Below, piece by piece: positions 57,301 to 64,000 of a DNA stretch of 64,000 nt. The notes under the pieces were generated by a model. That model worked only from the letters and a program-made list of their open reading frames with translations. It searched no databases and was not told the origin of the DNA. The position numbers were made by a program, and so were the translations under genes. The DNA comes from Bacillus sp. BA3 (GTDB taxonomy: Bacteria; Bacillota; Bacilli; Bacillales; DSM-1321): contig PIZR01000004.1 of NCBI GenBank assembly GCA_002835675.1, forward strand, positions 149,381 to 213,380. Direction: 5' to 3'. Numbering within the stretch: position 1 is the stretch's first letter; each line of letters starts with the position of its first letter.

Positions 57301-57398
57301 TCATTTTCCCCAAAGAAAATCTGCAGCTGTCCCAATTCAGGAAAACGCTGATTTTCCAGTTTGCCGTAACCATAAACATGGAGGTCTTTAATAATCAA
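54378..57398 (-). CDS. yhaN: YhaN, SMC/SbcC-like AAA ATPase with internal membrane hairpin
   Basis: 1006 aa. N-terminal P-loop GENESGKST at 30-38, two long coiled-coil stretches, and a C-terminal ABC signature/Walker B half (EEVSRGTAEQIYVSLRLALADH, FPLIIDDSFVNFD). Between the coils, at about 475-518, two hydrophobic segments form a membrane hairpin. Works with the adjacent nuclease YhaO in an SbcCD-like DNA-processing complex. Starts 22 bp after yhaO ends. Confidence 0.9.
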   Translation of the reverse strand: MIIKDLHVYGYGKLENQRFPELGQLQIFFGENESGKSTIMSFIHSMLFGFPTKVQNEPRYEPKMHAKYGGRLSLITKKDGEIVIERVKGKATGDVKLTFEDGRVGGEEELNEILHGVDKNYYQAIFSFDLQGLQGLHTLSEGTMSKYLLSAGLIGNDKLLEAETKLQKELDSRFKPSGQKPLLNVRLKELKELQKKVKASEEEQQSYTALLQEEAKLKEELYKVTEDIQEIEENLVNVSTFLRIKPLVEEQGELEAEISKIPDVSFPVDGLKRLEQLQAVGMPMKAQLAALTEKKDKLEGKLTEIEINPFIKEHKEQIEHAIDQGTLLEKLELDMRKAEHERLLEEKNIEKVKQELFLDVSDDEIRKLDISTFMKEKVKRAEREKHQLQNDKKQLDEKYELQKGSLETTEARLKEIKAQLMPDEKRIELESIYNKQNNIEFEAAQSLILDEQILELEKQLALQRKKEADNRKRSHIMNGSLIALLCLGAIGSYFSEQILLGMILLAVAVLFAVSRYLFKGDDVLSGYIRQLDEMKRKRAAIGSETNRGSEGESMGRLLELDQRLQRRFESESFKYEEREEAFESTIQEYADWEARRDRLDKELRSILSGWGLSYSGMEINLESVFELLEKWKEAVDRKYESIKRHNFLQAEFEGKSKALFHFAHSLDFEPSTWREAIGLLKRELNKAVEFSVQLTQWMQERSRLTNEIEQLKMENGYLDAEMEMLFKLAKAKDEEEFRHDAALSEKKITLQKQLDLIAIQIGQSRMLPDQIRTYLKQEINTYTFENLERKRKDSVKVKSHLLEKQADARHKIKQLEVSGIYDDLLHRFHEEKAAFNEEAKEWAKLAIAKSLLNKTLDRYKRERLPKVIADAERHFSFLTNGSYRKIILDQSGEGIWVQRNDGLSFRVEEVSRGTAEQIYVSLRLALADHTFENDSFPLIIDDSFVNFDAERTKRMLELLKKVSEKRQILFFTCHRYIMEHFSENQVIRLSSPVLRQDMNDLIIPEI

Positions 57399-57419
57399 AT
57401 CCGTTCCTCCTCCCTACAC

Positions 57420-58631
57420 TCATTTATTCGCATCAAAAACTTGCAATAGCCATCTTTCCGCTTCATCCACAAGTTCCCTTTGCTCCTTTGGCTCTATTGT
57501 ATCAAGAAACCTTCTTGCACCCGGATGAATATAAAGCGGGGCCAGAGCAGCATCCGTATCATCAAATTCAGATGCAAGCATTGATACCTCAGCCATAAAT
57601 GGCAATAATGTTTCATTTGACTTAATCATCGGTATCGATTGGATGATTTTGATTTTATACACCCAGACAAACGATTCCCCCTGGTCCTCTTCCTGCAAGA
57701 TCCGGGTCAATTCTTCAAGATATTCCCCGGAAGCCCCTGCTGCGTCACCTGCATCCAGCTTCAATTCCAAAAGAAAGCTTCTCCCATCGAAGCCCTTCCG
57801 TTCAATTACTTCCCTGCATTGCTTGAACAGGGCATCAAATCCACCATCCGCGGTTATTTCAATTGTTTCGCTTTCCCATATCACTTCAGAAGTTTCAATA
57901 AAGGAATGACGCTTCATGTCCCCGTCGAATTCGACGAGCAGGCACCCTTTAACGCCAGACTCCTTTCTGTTCCTGCCTTGAATATTTCCTGGGTATATCA
58001 CTAGCGGATCTTCTGAAACTACCTGATGCTTATGAATATGGCCTAATGCCCAGTAATCGAAATCTTTGGCAGCTAGTTCCTTCAATGAAAAAGGGGCGTA
58101 TGGGCTATGTTCGGAATTGCCTTCCAAATTCCCATGAAGCAGCCCTATATGATAATCGGCCCCTTCAGCTTTTATGTAGGTTTCGATCATTCTTTCCCTT
58201 ACGTGACGGCGCGGATAACTGAACCCATAAAGGTGGACAGTCGTCCCATCGATTTTTTCAAACCGTTTCACTTCGGTTTGCCCTGAAAATATGTGGACAT
58301 TATCCGGCAGCTCCACAGTAATCCATGAGCCGCTGAGATGATCATGGTTACCATGAATGATATAGGCAGGGATCTGATGCTGCTGGAGTTTTTCCATTTC
58401 AGTCCGAAAGCGGACCTGTGTCCGGAGACTCCGATTCTCCCCATCAAATAAATCCCCCGATAACACGATAAAGTCAACCTGAAGGGAAATTGCTTCATTA
58501 ATGATGGTTTGAAAAGCTTTAAAAGGAGCTTCCCTTAATTCCTTTAATATAGATGACGGCATATCCTTCAACCCTGAAAAGGGACTATCCAGATGGAGAT
58601 CCGCCGCATGAATGAACCTCACACCGCTCAA
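57420..58631 (-). CDS. yhaO: YhaO, SbcD/Mre11-like metallophosphoesterase
   Basis: 403-aa DNA nuclease-type calcineurin phosphatase. Metal motifs FIHAADLHLDSPF, LSGDLFDG, IHGNHDH and ALGHIHKHQ. I start at TTG 58631 (MSGVRFIHAAD), five bases after GAGGTGA; an upstream extension of 24 codons lacks similarity. Forms an operon with yhaN. Confidence 0.9.
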   Translation of the reverse strand: MSGVRFIHAADLHLDSPFSGLKDMPSSILKELREAPFKAFQTIINEAISLQVDFIVLSGDLFDGENRSLRTQVRFRTEMEKLQQHQIPAYIIHGNHDHLSGSWITVELPDNVHIFSGQTEVKRFEKIDGTTVHLYGFSYPRRHVRERMIETYIKAEGADYHIGLLHGNLEGNSEHSPYAPFSLKELAAKDFDYWALGHIHKHQVVSEDPLVIYPGNIQGRNRKESGVKGCLLVEFDGDMKRHSFIETSEVIWESETIEITADGGFDALFKQCREVIERKGFDGRSFLLELKLDAGDAAGASGEYLEELTRILQEEDQGESFVWVYKIKIIQSIPMIKSNETLLPFMAEVSMLASEFDDTDAALAPLYIHPGARRFLDTIEPKEQRELVDEAERWLLQVFDANK

Positions 58632-58748
58632 TAGTGTCACCTCGATTTCTATCAACGTTTCACATTTAATTTTAACATGAATAGAACATACTTTCCCATA
58701 CATTATTATTTTAATATGTCATCATGCAGTATGGGCAAATTCAACAGG

Positions 58749-58802
58749 AAAAAGACCGAATGGCGTGAACATTGTTTCATTCACGGCATTCGGTCTTTTT
58801 CA
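58749..58802 (-). terminator. Terminator of the cysteine synthase gene
   Basis: GACCGAATGCCGTGAA...TTCACGCCATTCGGTC followed by TTTTT on the minus strand. Confidence 0.85.
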
Positions 58803-59726
58803 TCATTCAAAAATATCCATACTTAAATAGCGTTCACCATTATCCGGTGCAATGCATAATACTCGTTTTCCACTTCCAAGACGACGGGCTTCCTGCAGGG
58901 CAGTCCAGACAGAGGCACCTCCTGAAGGTCCAATCAATATACCTTCCTTCGAAGCCAGATCCTTCATGGTGGATATCGCATCTTCATCAGCCGCTTGAAC
59001 GATTTCATCAAATACCTCTGTATTTAAGATGCTGGGGATAAATCCAGGGCTCGTACCCACTAACTTATGAGGACCAGGCTTTCCGCCCGAAAGAACTGGG
59101 GAACCCTTAGGTTCGACAACTACAACCCTTAAATCCGGCAGATGTTCTTTTAAGGCTTCACCTGTACCGGTTATCGTTCCTCCCGTTCCAGCAGTAGCGA
59201 CAAACACATCCAGTTTACCATCCATCTGATCCAGAATCTCGACTGCTGTCGTCACTCTGTGAATATCAGGATTGGCTTGGTTTTCGAATTGCTGCGGAAT
59301 AAAGCTATTAGGAATTTCTGCGGCTAGTTCCTCAGCTTTACGGATGGCTCCCGGCATCCGCTCTGATGCAGGGGTTAGGACAACTTCCGCTCCGTATGCC
59401 TTTAAGATATTGATTCTTTCTTTCGACATATTATCCGGCATGACCATAATCGCCCGATACCCCTTTGCCGCGGCATTCATAGCAAGCCCAATACCTGTAT
59501 TACCTGATGTTGGTTCTATGATCGTGGCCCCGGATTGAATGATGCCGTCCAGTTCAGCCTGCCTAATTAAGTTGAAGGCAGCTCGATCCTTTACACTGCG
59601 GCTCGGATTGAAATATTCAAGTTTCACAAATACTTCAGCATCACCCTCCGCCGTTAAATGATTAATCCTTACAACAGGTGTATCTCCTATCAATTCAGTG
59701 ATATTATTAACGATTTTTACCGTCAT
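58803..59726 (-). CDS. Cysteine synthase family protein (O-acetylserine sulfhydrylase-like)
   Basis: 307-aa PLP enzyme. PLP lysine K46 in NPSRSVKDRAAF, phosphate/PLP loops PTSGNTGIGLA and ATAGTGGTITGTG, and C-terminal GPSGGASVW. It makes cysteine from O-acetylserine and sulphide, or a related beta-replacement. Sequence features recall the YtkP-type paralogue more than the main CysK, so the physiological role is uncertain. Confidence 0.82.
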   Translation of the reverse strand: MTVKIVNNITELIGDTPVVRINHLTAEGDAEVFVKLEYFNPSRSVKDRAAFNLIRQAELDGIIQSGATIIEPTSGNTGIGLAMNAAAKGYRAIMVMPDNMSKERINILKAYGAEVVLTPASERMPGAIRKAEELAAEIPNSFIPQQFENQANPDIHRVTTAVEILDQMDGKLDVFVATAGTGGTITGTGEALKEHLPDLRVVVVEPKGSPVLSGGKPGPHKLVGTSPGFIPSILNTEVFDEIVQAADEDAISTMKDLASKEGILIGPSGGASVWTALQEARRLGSGKRVLCIAPDNGERYLSMDIFE

Positions 59727-60021
59727 TCAAAAAATCCCCCTTCGATCCATACACTTCCTAGATGCACTTTTACTCAGGTTCATTATATCATTTATGATTT
59801 TTCATTTTAAAGAGAGAATTCCTCTAGTATAAATAGGTTTTGTTTTGAAGTTAGTTCGGTATAGTTATTTTCCATCGTTTTTCAAGATATTCAGCTACAT
59901 ATCAATATTCCCTGTCTTAATACATTTCCCTCACATAACAATAGTCAAAATTGACAGATAATGATAAAATTTTGATAACAGTTACTAAGACAATAACATT
60001 TTTGATAAGGGAGTTTTTGAA

Positions 60022-60210
60022 ATGAGCAGAATATACAAATTAACCGTTTTTGAACCGTCAGGGGAAAAACTATTGGATGAATCATTTACAGCCGAGAATG
60101 ATGAGCAAGCTAAAGAATTGGGACAAGATCTGTTGAAGGAAAAAAACTATCAGGATCGAACACATCGCTGTACATCACCGTCAGGCGCTTTATTGCTTTT
60201 TCATCGCTGA
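60022..60210 (+). CDS. yhzD: YhzD-like small protein
   Basis: 62 aa (MSRIYKLTVFEPSGEKLLDESFTAENDEQAKELGQDLLKEKNYQDRTHRCTSPSGALLLFHR). The DESFTAENDEEAK and THRC-SP-G-LLLFH segments match YhzD, a conserved Bacillus protein of unknown function. AAGGGAG precedes the ATG. Confidence 0.8.
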   Translation: MSRIYKLTVFEPSGEKLLDESFTAENDEQAKELGQDLLKEKNYQDRTHRCTSPSGALLLFHR

Positions 60211-60267
60211 TCGAAAATGGAAGCGCAATCACTAAAACATGATCAAGTTTCAGACACATTCCTTATA

Positions 60268-60304
60268 TAAAAAAGGCCGTCACAATAACGTGACGGCCTT
60301 TTTC
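60268..60304. terminator. Bidirectional terminator
   Basis: AAAAAAGGCCGTCAC/GTGACGGCCTTTTT hairpin between convergent genes. Confidence 0.9.
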
Positions 60305-60306
60305 AT

Positions 60307-61104
60307 TCATTTTCCGATGAAGTTCGGTTTCCTTTTTTCCACGAATGCTTTTATTCCCTCTTGATGGTCCGCTGTTTGGCGCATTTTCATCTGGGCAGCT
60401 TTTTCAATCTCAAGGATCTTAATCAATAGCGGGCGATTTTTTTCACTAAGGATTTTTTTCGTTTTAATCATGGCCTGAACCGGGCTTTGCAGCCATGATT
60501 GCACTTTCTTCTCTACCGCATGTTCCAAGGTTCCGTCAGCCACTTCATGAATGAGGCCCTTTTCTTTTGCTTCAAGCGCAGTAAGCACTTTACCTTCCCA
60601 GATTAGTTCTTTTGCACCCACTTCTCCAAGACGGCGTTCAAGGAAGAAGTGTCCCCCGCCATCGGGGATTAATCCAATCCCGATAAAATTCATCGCAACC
60701 TTACTTTCCGAATCGGCAATAAGATGATCGGTTGCAAGAGCTATACTTAACCCAAGCCCTGCAGCTGCGCCATGAATGGCACTGATGGTCAATTTAGGCA
60801 TGAAGTATAGAGTGGTCACCAATTCACTGATTCCATCCATCAGTTCATCGAAAGCGTTTTCTTTTCCAGGCGAGAGCATCATCTTAATGTCACCACCTGC
60901 GGAAAATGCTTTCCCATTCCCTTTTAAAATGACGACATCCACATCATCATTCTCACTTACTTCCTTCAGGGCATGAATAAAGTCATGCAGCATTTTCGGA
61001 TTTAAAGCATTCATGGCCTCTGGACGGTTCATTGCAACAGTGGCCGTCCTGTCCGAATATGTGACTAAAACAGTGCCTGCAGGTGATGTCGATTCAATAC
61101 TCAA
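60307..61104 (-). CDS. yhaR: Enoyl-CoA hydratase/isomerase family protein (YhaR-like)
   Basis: 265-aa crotonase-fold enzyme. CoA/oxyanion segments FSAGGDIKMM and IHGAAAGLGLSIALATD. Both catalytic glutamates of classical hydratases are absent (Ser in GLGLSIA; Phe in MNFIGIGLIPDGGG), whereas the Asp in IPDGG resembles PaaG-type isomerases. An isomerase-like activity is therefore more likely than hydration. Position fits YhaR. GGAGGAAAT precedes the start. Confidence 0.8.
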   Translation of the reverse strand: MSIESTSPAGTVLVTYSDRTATVAMNRPEAMNALNPKMLHDFIHALKEVSENDDVDVVILKGNGKAFSAGGDIKMMLSPGKENAFDELMDGISELVTTLYFMPKLTISAIHGAAAGLGLSIALATDHLIADSESKVAMNFIGIGLIPDGGGHFFLERRLGEVGAKELIWEGKVLTALEAKEKGLIHEVADGTLEHAVEKKVQSWLQSPVQAMIKTKKILSEKNRPLLIKILEIEKAAQMKMRQTADHQEGIKAFVEKRKPNFIGK

Positions 61105-61196
61105 TTTATTTCCTCCTCTTTCGTTCTATGACTCTATTATATATTCCTCACCATTATCAGAATAGGGGGAAAAGTTACAATTATACAGATCCAGCA

Positions 61197-62813
61197 TTAT
61201 TTATTGATATATTTATCCTGAAGCTGATCACGCAATGCCCTTTTCAAGAACTTCCCAACACCCGTTTTCGGAATTTCATCCAAAAAGACCACTTCATCCG
61301 GCAGCCACCATTTTGCAAACTGCGGCATTAAGAATTCGATGATGTCTTCCTGGGACACTTGCCCCTTATATGCGCCCTTCAAGACAACACAAGCGATCGG
61401 CCGTTCCTGCCATTTTTCGTGAGGCACTGCAATTACCGCCGCCTCAAAGATTCCTTCATGGGCCATTAATGCATTCTCTATATCTACGGAAGAAATCCAC
61501 TCACCGCCGCTTTTTATCAAATCTTTCGTCCGGTCAACGATTTTGACGAATCCTTCTTCATCAATCGTGACAACATCCCCCGTATACAGCCAGCCATCTT
61601 TAAACGTATCCTCTGACCGTTCATCCTTAAAATACTCATTCGCTATCCAAGGACCCCTGATCAGCAATTCGCCCATTTCTTTTCCATCTGGTTTCACTTC
61701 GCCGTCCTGACCGACCACTTTAATTTCTATCATTGGCGAAACAAGGCCCTGCTTGGCCTTCAACTCATAAAGTTCTTCTTCAGGGAGGTCCTCCTGATAG
61801 CTTTTTGGTTTCGAAACAAAAACAAGCGGGCTCGTTTCAGTCATTCCATAGGCATGCAGGAATGGTATCCCATACTTTTGTTCAAAGGTTTGAATCATGC
61901 TTTTTGGAGCAGCCGACCCTCCGCATAGAACAGTGCGAATGCTGCTCGTATCATGGGTGCCTTCTTCCAGCTCCTTCAATAAGCCCAGCCATATCGTCGG
62001 AACCCCTGCTGCGATTGTAACCTTCTCCTTTTCTATAAGCTCAGCCAAAATCTTTGGGGTGAAATAGGGTCCCGGCAAAACCATCTTCGTTCCAAACCAA
62101 ACACTGGCAAAAGGCATGCCCCAAGCATTTACATGAAACATCGGCACGACAGGAAGGGCTACATCACGTTCGCTTAATGCTGTGGAATCGGCAAGCCCCA
62201 GTGCAATCGCATGCAGCAAAATTCCGCGATGTGAATAAACCACACCTTTCGGATTTCCAGTCGTGGCGGAAGTATAACATATGCCGGCAGGCGCATTTTC
62301 ATCCAAGGTTTGAATGAATGGCTGTTTCGGATTCCCCTCGGCTAATAATTTTTCATAATGATAAATGGGTGAAAGGGTCGTTTCAGGCAGCTCCTCTTTA
62401 TCCGTCATAATGATGTACCCTTCCACTGTCGTTAACTCATCTTTAATTGCTTCCAAGAGGGGAATGACATCTGGGTCTATCAGTAATAATCGATCCTCCG
62501 CACTATTGACGATATAAGAAACATGTTGAGGAGACAGACGCATATTGATTGTATGAAGGACAGCACCATGACAAGGAATCGCAAAATATGCTTCTAAATG
62601 CCGATGATGGTTCCAGGCAAGCGTTCCAATACGGTCACCGGTTTGAATGCCGAATTTTTCAAGATTACTGGCCAGCCTTCTTGTACGCTCAGCAATCTCT
62701 GCATATGTAAATGTGTGAATTCCACCATCCGTACGCGAAACTACCTCTTTCTTCGGAAAATATTTTTCAGCTCTCTCAATGATTTGAGTCATGATCAATG
62801 GAGTATCCATCAT
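61197..62813 (-). CDS. Medium/long-chain acyl-CoA ligase (AMP-forming)
   Basis: 538-aa ANL enzyme. P-loop motif is ICYTSATTGNPKGVVYSHRG, a variant with SAT in place of SGT as found in AlkK-like ligases; also YGMTETSPLV, DGWLYTGD, DRTKDLIKSGGEWISS and the C-terminal lysine motif PKTGVGKFLKR. 92 bp upstream of the yhaR-like gene in the same orientation, likely one fatty-acid catabolic unit. GGGGGAGA precedes tandem ATGs. Confidence 0.87.
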   Translation of the reverse strand: MMDTPLIMTQIIERAEKYFPKKEVVSRTDGGIHTFTYAEIAERTRRLASNLEKFGIQTGDRIGTLAWNHHRHLEAYFAIPCHGAVLHTINMRLSPQHVSYIVNSAEDRLLLIDPDVIPLLEAIKDELTTVEGYIIMTDKEELPETTLSPIYHYEKLLAEGNPKQPFIQTLDENAPAGICYTSATTGNPKGVVYSHRGILLHAIALGLADSTALSERDVALPVVPMFHVNAWGMPFASVWFGTKMVLPGPYFTPKILAELIEKEKVTIAAGVPTIWLGLLKELEEGTHDTSSIRTVLCGGSAAPKSMIQTFEQKYGIPFLHAYGMTETSPLVFVSKPKSYQEDLPEEELYELKAKQGLVSPMIEIKVVGQDGEVKPDGKEMGELLIRGPWIANEYFKDERSEDTFKDGWLYTGDVVTIDEEGFVKIVDRTKDLIKSGGEWISSVDIENALMAHEGIFEAAVIAVPHEKWQERPIACVVLKGAYKGQVSQEDIIEFLMPQFAKWWLPDEVVFLDEIPKTGVGKFLKRALRDQLQDKYINK

Positions 62814-63205
62814 TACAATCTCCCCCTTATATTAAAAGCATCCTCATTATATATTCGACCAGAAAAAATATAATCCTTTATCCCTAGGTGCCTTTTACGA
62901 TTATTTTGAATTTGGGTTTATCTAGATAAAATTTTTAAATCAGTTTGACGATTTCGGAAAGGGAACGGATTTCTGAAACGACTGGAATGTTTTATAAATA
63001 AAAAACTGCAGGCAATCTCGCTTTCTTCGATTTGAAAGGATCAAACCGGTATATAACGGAATCATTTCTTAGGAGCGTAATCTGAAAAGTTATTTTTAAA
63101 CCCTCCAAATTTATCGGTGCAGTTCCCTGACATATATTTTTATGTTTCTTTCTAGAAAAAAGAGGAAATAGTAAAGATACAATTATATTTAGAGGGAGCT
63201 CATTT
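62814..63205. other. Intergenic region with a repeat remnant
   Basis: About 390 bp between divergent genes. It contains a degraded piece of the GC-rich repeat family (62940-63015) and otherwise AT-rich sequence that must hold both promoters. No gene seen. Confidence 0.5.
62940..63015 (+). repeat. Degenerate fragment of the dispersed repeat
   Basis: GGAAAGGGAACGGATTTCTG resembles the end of copy 2 (GGAAAGGGAGAAGATTTCTG), followed by AACGACTGGAATGTTTT, and AAATAAAAAACTGCAGGC parallels AAATAAAAACTGCAGGC next to copy 1. Confidence 0.55.
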
Positions 63206-64000
63206 ATGGTAAACAAAATAAACGAAGAACTAGAAGCTTATTGCGCGAGTGAATATTCAAAGCTATCACGGGTGATCGTCTGTGAACCTCGTTATATGGA
63301 AATCCGGGAGATCATTAACGAAACACAAAAAGAGTTTCAAGAGGAAAATATCGATCAAGCACTAGCCTTGAAGCAGCACACCCAATTTACAAAGGCACTT
63401 GAACACGAAGGAATTGAAGTCATAAAACTTACGCCTCAATTTACATATCCAGAACAAGTTTTCACTAGGGATATCGGTTTCACTCTTGGCAATACCGTTT
63501 ATGTGGCTGAGTTGGCAACAGGTATCAGGCAGGGTGAAGAACAAATATTGAAATCCTGGCTCGAAACGAATGGCATCTCATATTTCAACCTACTCAAAAA
63601 TCATATTGAGGGCGGGGACGTCCTTATTGACGGAAAGACCATCTATATTGGAATCAGTGAAAGAACGGATGAAACTTCCGTCAAGCATCTTCAAACCTTA
63701 TTACCGGAATACGATGTCATCGCGGTTCCTTTCATTGAAACATTCCTACATTTAGATTGTGTTTTCAATATCATATCACCGACAGAAGCGCTTATTTTTC
63801 CAGAGTCCTTTACAAAAAAAGAAATGGATTTATTATCTTCACGTTATGACATGATCGAAGTGACTAAAGAAGAACAATTCACATTAGGAACCAATGTGCT
63901 TTCGATTGGGAATAAAAAATTATTCAGTCTTCCATGTAATAAACAGGTAAATAGTGAGCTTCGTAAACGCGGATACGAAGTCATCGAAGTCGATATAAGC
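63206..64000 (+). CDS. Dimethylarginine dimethylaminohydrolase / amidinotransferase family protein (partial)
   Basis: 265 codons, cut by the window end. MVNKINEELEAYCASEYSKLSRVIVCEPRYMEI..., then TRDIGFTLGN, IEGGDVLIDG and FLHLDCVFNIISP mark the pentein fold of guanidino-modifying hydrolases (YkgA-like DDAH). The second catalytic His lies in HLDCVF; the catalytic Cys would lie beyond the window. AGAGGGAG precedes the ATG. Likely hydrolyses a methylated or free guanidino compound; substrate uncertain. Confidence 0.85.
   Translation, partial: MVNKINEELEAYCASEYSKLSRVIVCEPRYMEIREIINETQKEFQEENIDQALALKQHTQFTKALEHEGIEVIKLTPQFTYPEQVFTRDIGFTLGNTVYVAELATGIRQGEEQILKSWLETNGISYFNLLKNHIEGGDVLIDGKTIYIGISERTDETSVKHLQTLLPEYDVIAVPFIETFLHLDCVFNIISPTEALIFPESFTKKEMDLLSSRYDMIEVTKEEQFTLGTNVLSIGNKKLFSLPCNKQVNSELRKRGYEVIEVDIS

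Noticed and set aside
59950-59990. Fur-like GATAATGATAAAAT sequence before yhzD
   Set aside because: Matches only one half of the palindrome; more likely part of an AT-rich promoter.

Overview
The window looks like a chromosomal segment of a spore-forming Bacillaceae bacterium. It carries a complete gerPABCDEF operon, YjcZ-type small spore proteins, ComK, ScoC, AddAB, EcsABC, TrpP with a TRAP-type leader, a FadR operator, and typical AGGAGG-like ribosome binding sites with frequent TTG/GTG starts. Gene order is strongly collinear with the yhaR-asnO interval of Bacillus subtilis, read in reverse. Protein divergence and a GC-rich dispersed repeat suggest a Bacillus relative outside the subtilis group, possibly Peribacillus; that genus is only an inference.

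Layout. 1-9.4 kb: neopullulanase-type amylase, asnO, a DUF2777 protein, YisL, a DUF418 membrane protein with an MFS transporter, and an acyl-CoA ligase. 9.6-11.6 kb: the gerP spore-coat operon behind a sigma-K-like promoter. 11.7-21.6 kb: a stand-alone trpB, addA-addB, signal peptidase I and a DedA/TVP38 membrane protein. 21.9-25.9 kb: a YhjD-like protein, two AT-rich decayed stretches, a secreted ComEC-like metallo-beta-lactamase abutting a DUF3006 gene, then comK and yhzC. 26-33.8 kb: a YitT protein, YhfN protease, an orphan LuxR-type regulator, an HD protein, lcfB with a perfect FadR box, lplJ, yhfI and the tiny yhfH. 34-37.7 kb: yhgD, hemH and hemE (hemY is absent) and hmoB. 37.8-43 kb: a PAP2 phosphatase, yhaA and ecsC/ecsB/ecsA, with inverted GC-rich repeats between ecsC and ecsB. 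43-51 kb: a repeat-bearing intergenic unit with its own terminator, hit, serC, TRAP-controlled trpP, yhaH, scoC, yhaI, yhaJ-like, small spore proteins, prsA and yhaL. 51-64 kb: yhaM, a Fur-boxed siderophore ATPase/ferric reductase pair whose reductase is frameshifted, a HExxH protein, the yhaO-yhaN nuclease pair, a cysteine synthase, yhzD, yhaR-like, a third acyl-CoA ligase and a partial dimethylargininase-family gene running off the end.

Functional themes are sporulation and germination (asnO, gerP, YjcZ, yhaL), DNA recombination and competence (addAB, comK, yhaNO), secretion and protein quality control (lepB, prsA, ecsAB, yhfN), haem and iron (hemE, hemH, hmoB, FecE/FhuF), lipoate and fatty-acid activation, and tryptophan supply (trpP and trpB, both with GAG/UAG repeats over their start regions). 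Most of the window is ordinary conserved backbone. The least explained parts are the frameshifted ferric reductase, the 44-bp direct repeats upstream of hit, the atypical response regulator, the GAG repeats at the orphan trpB, and the decayed DUF3006 copy. I found no clear novel defence or biosynthetic system.
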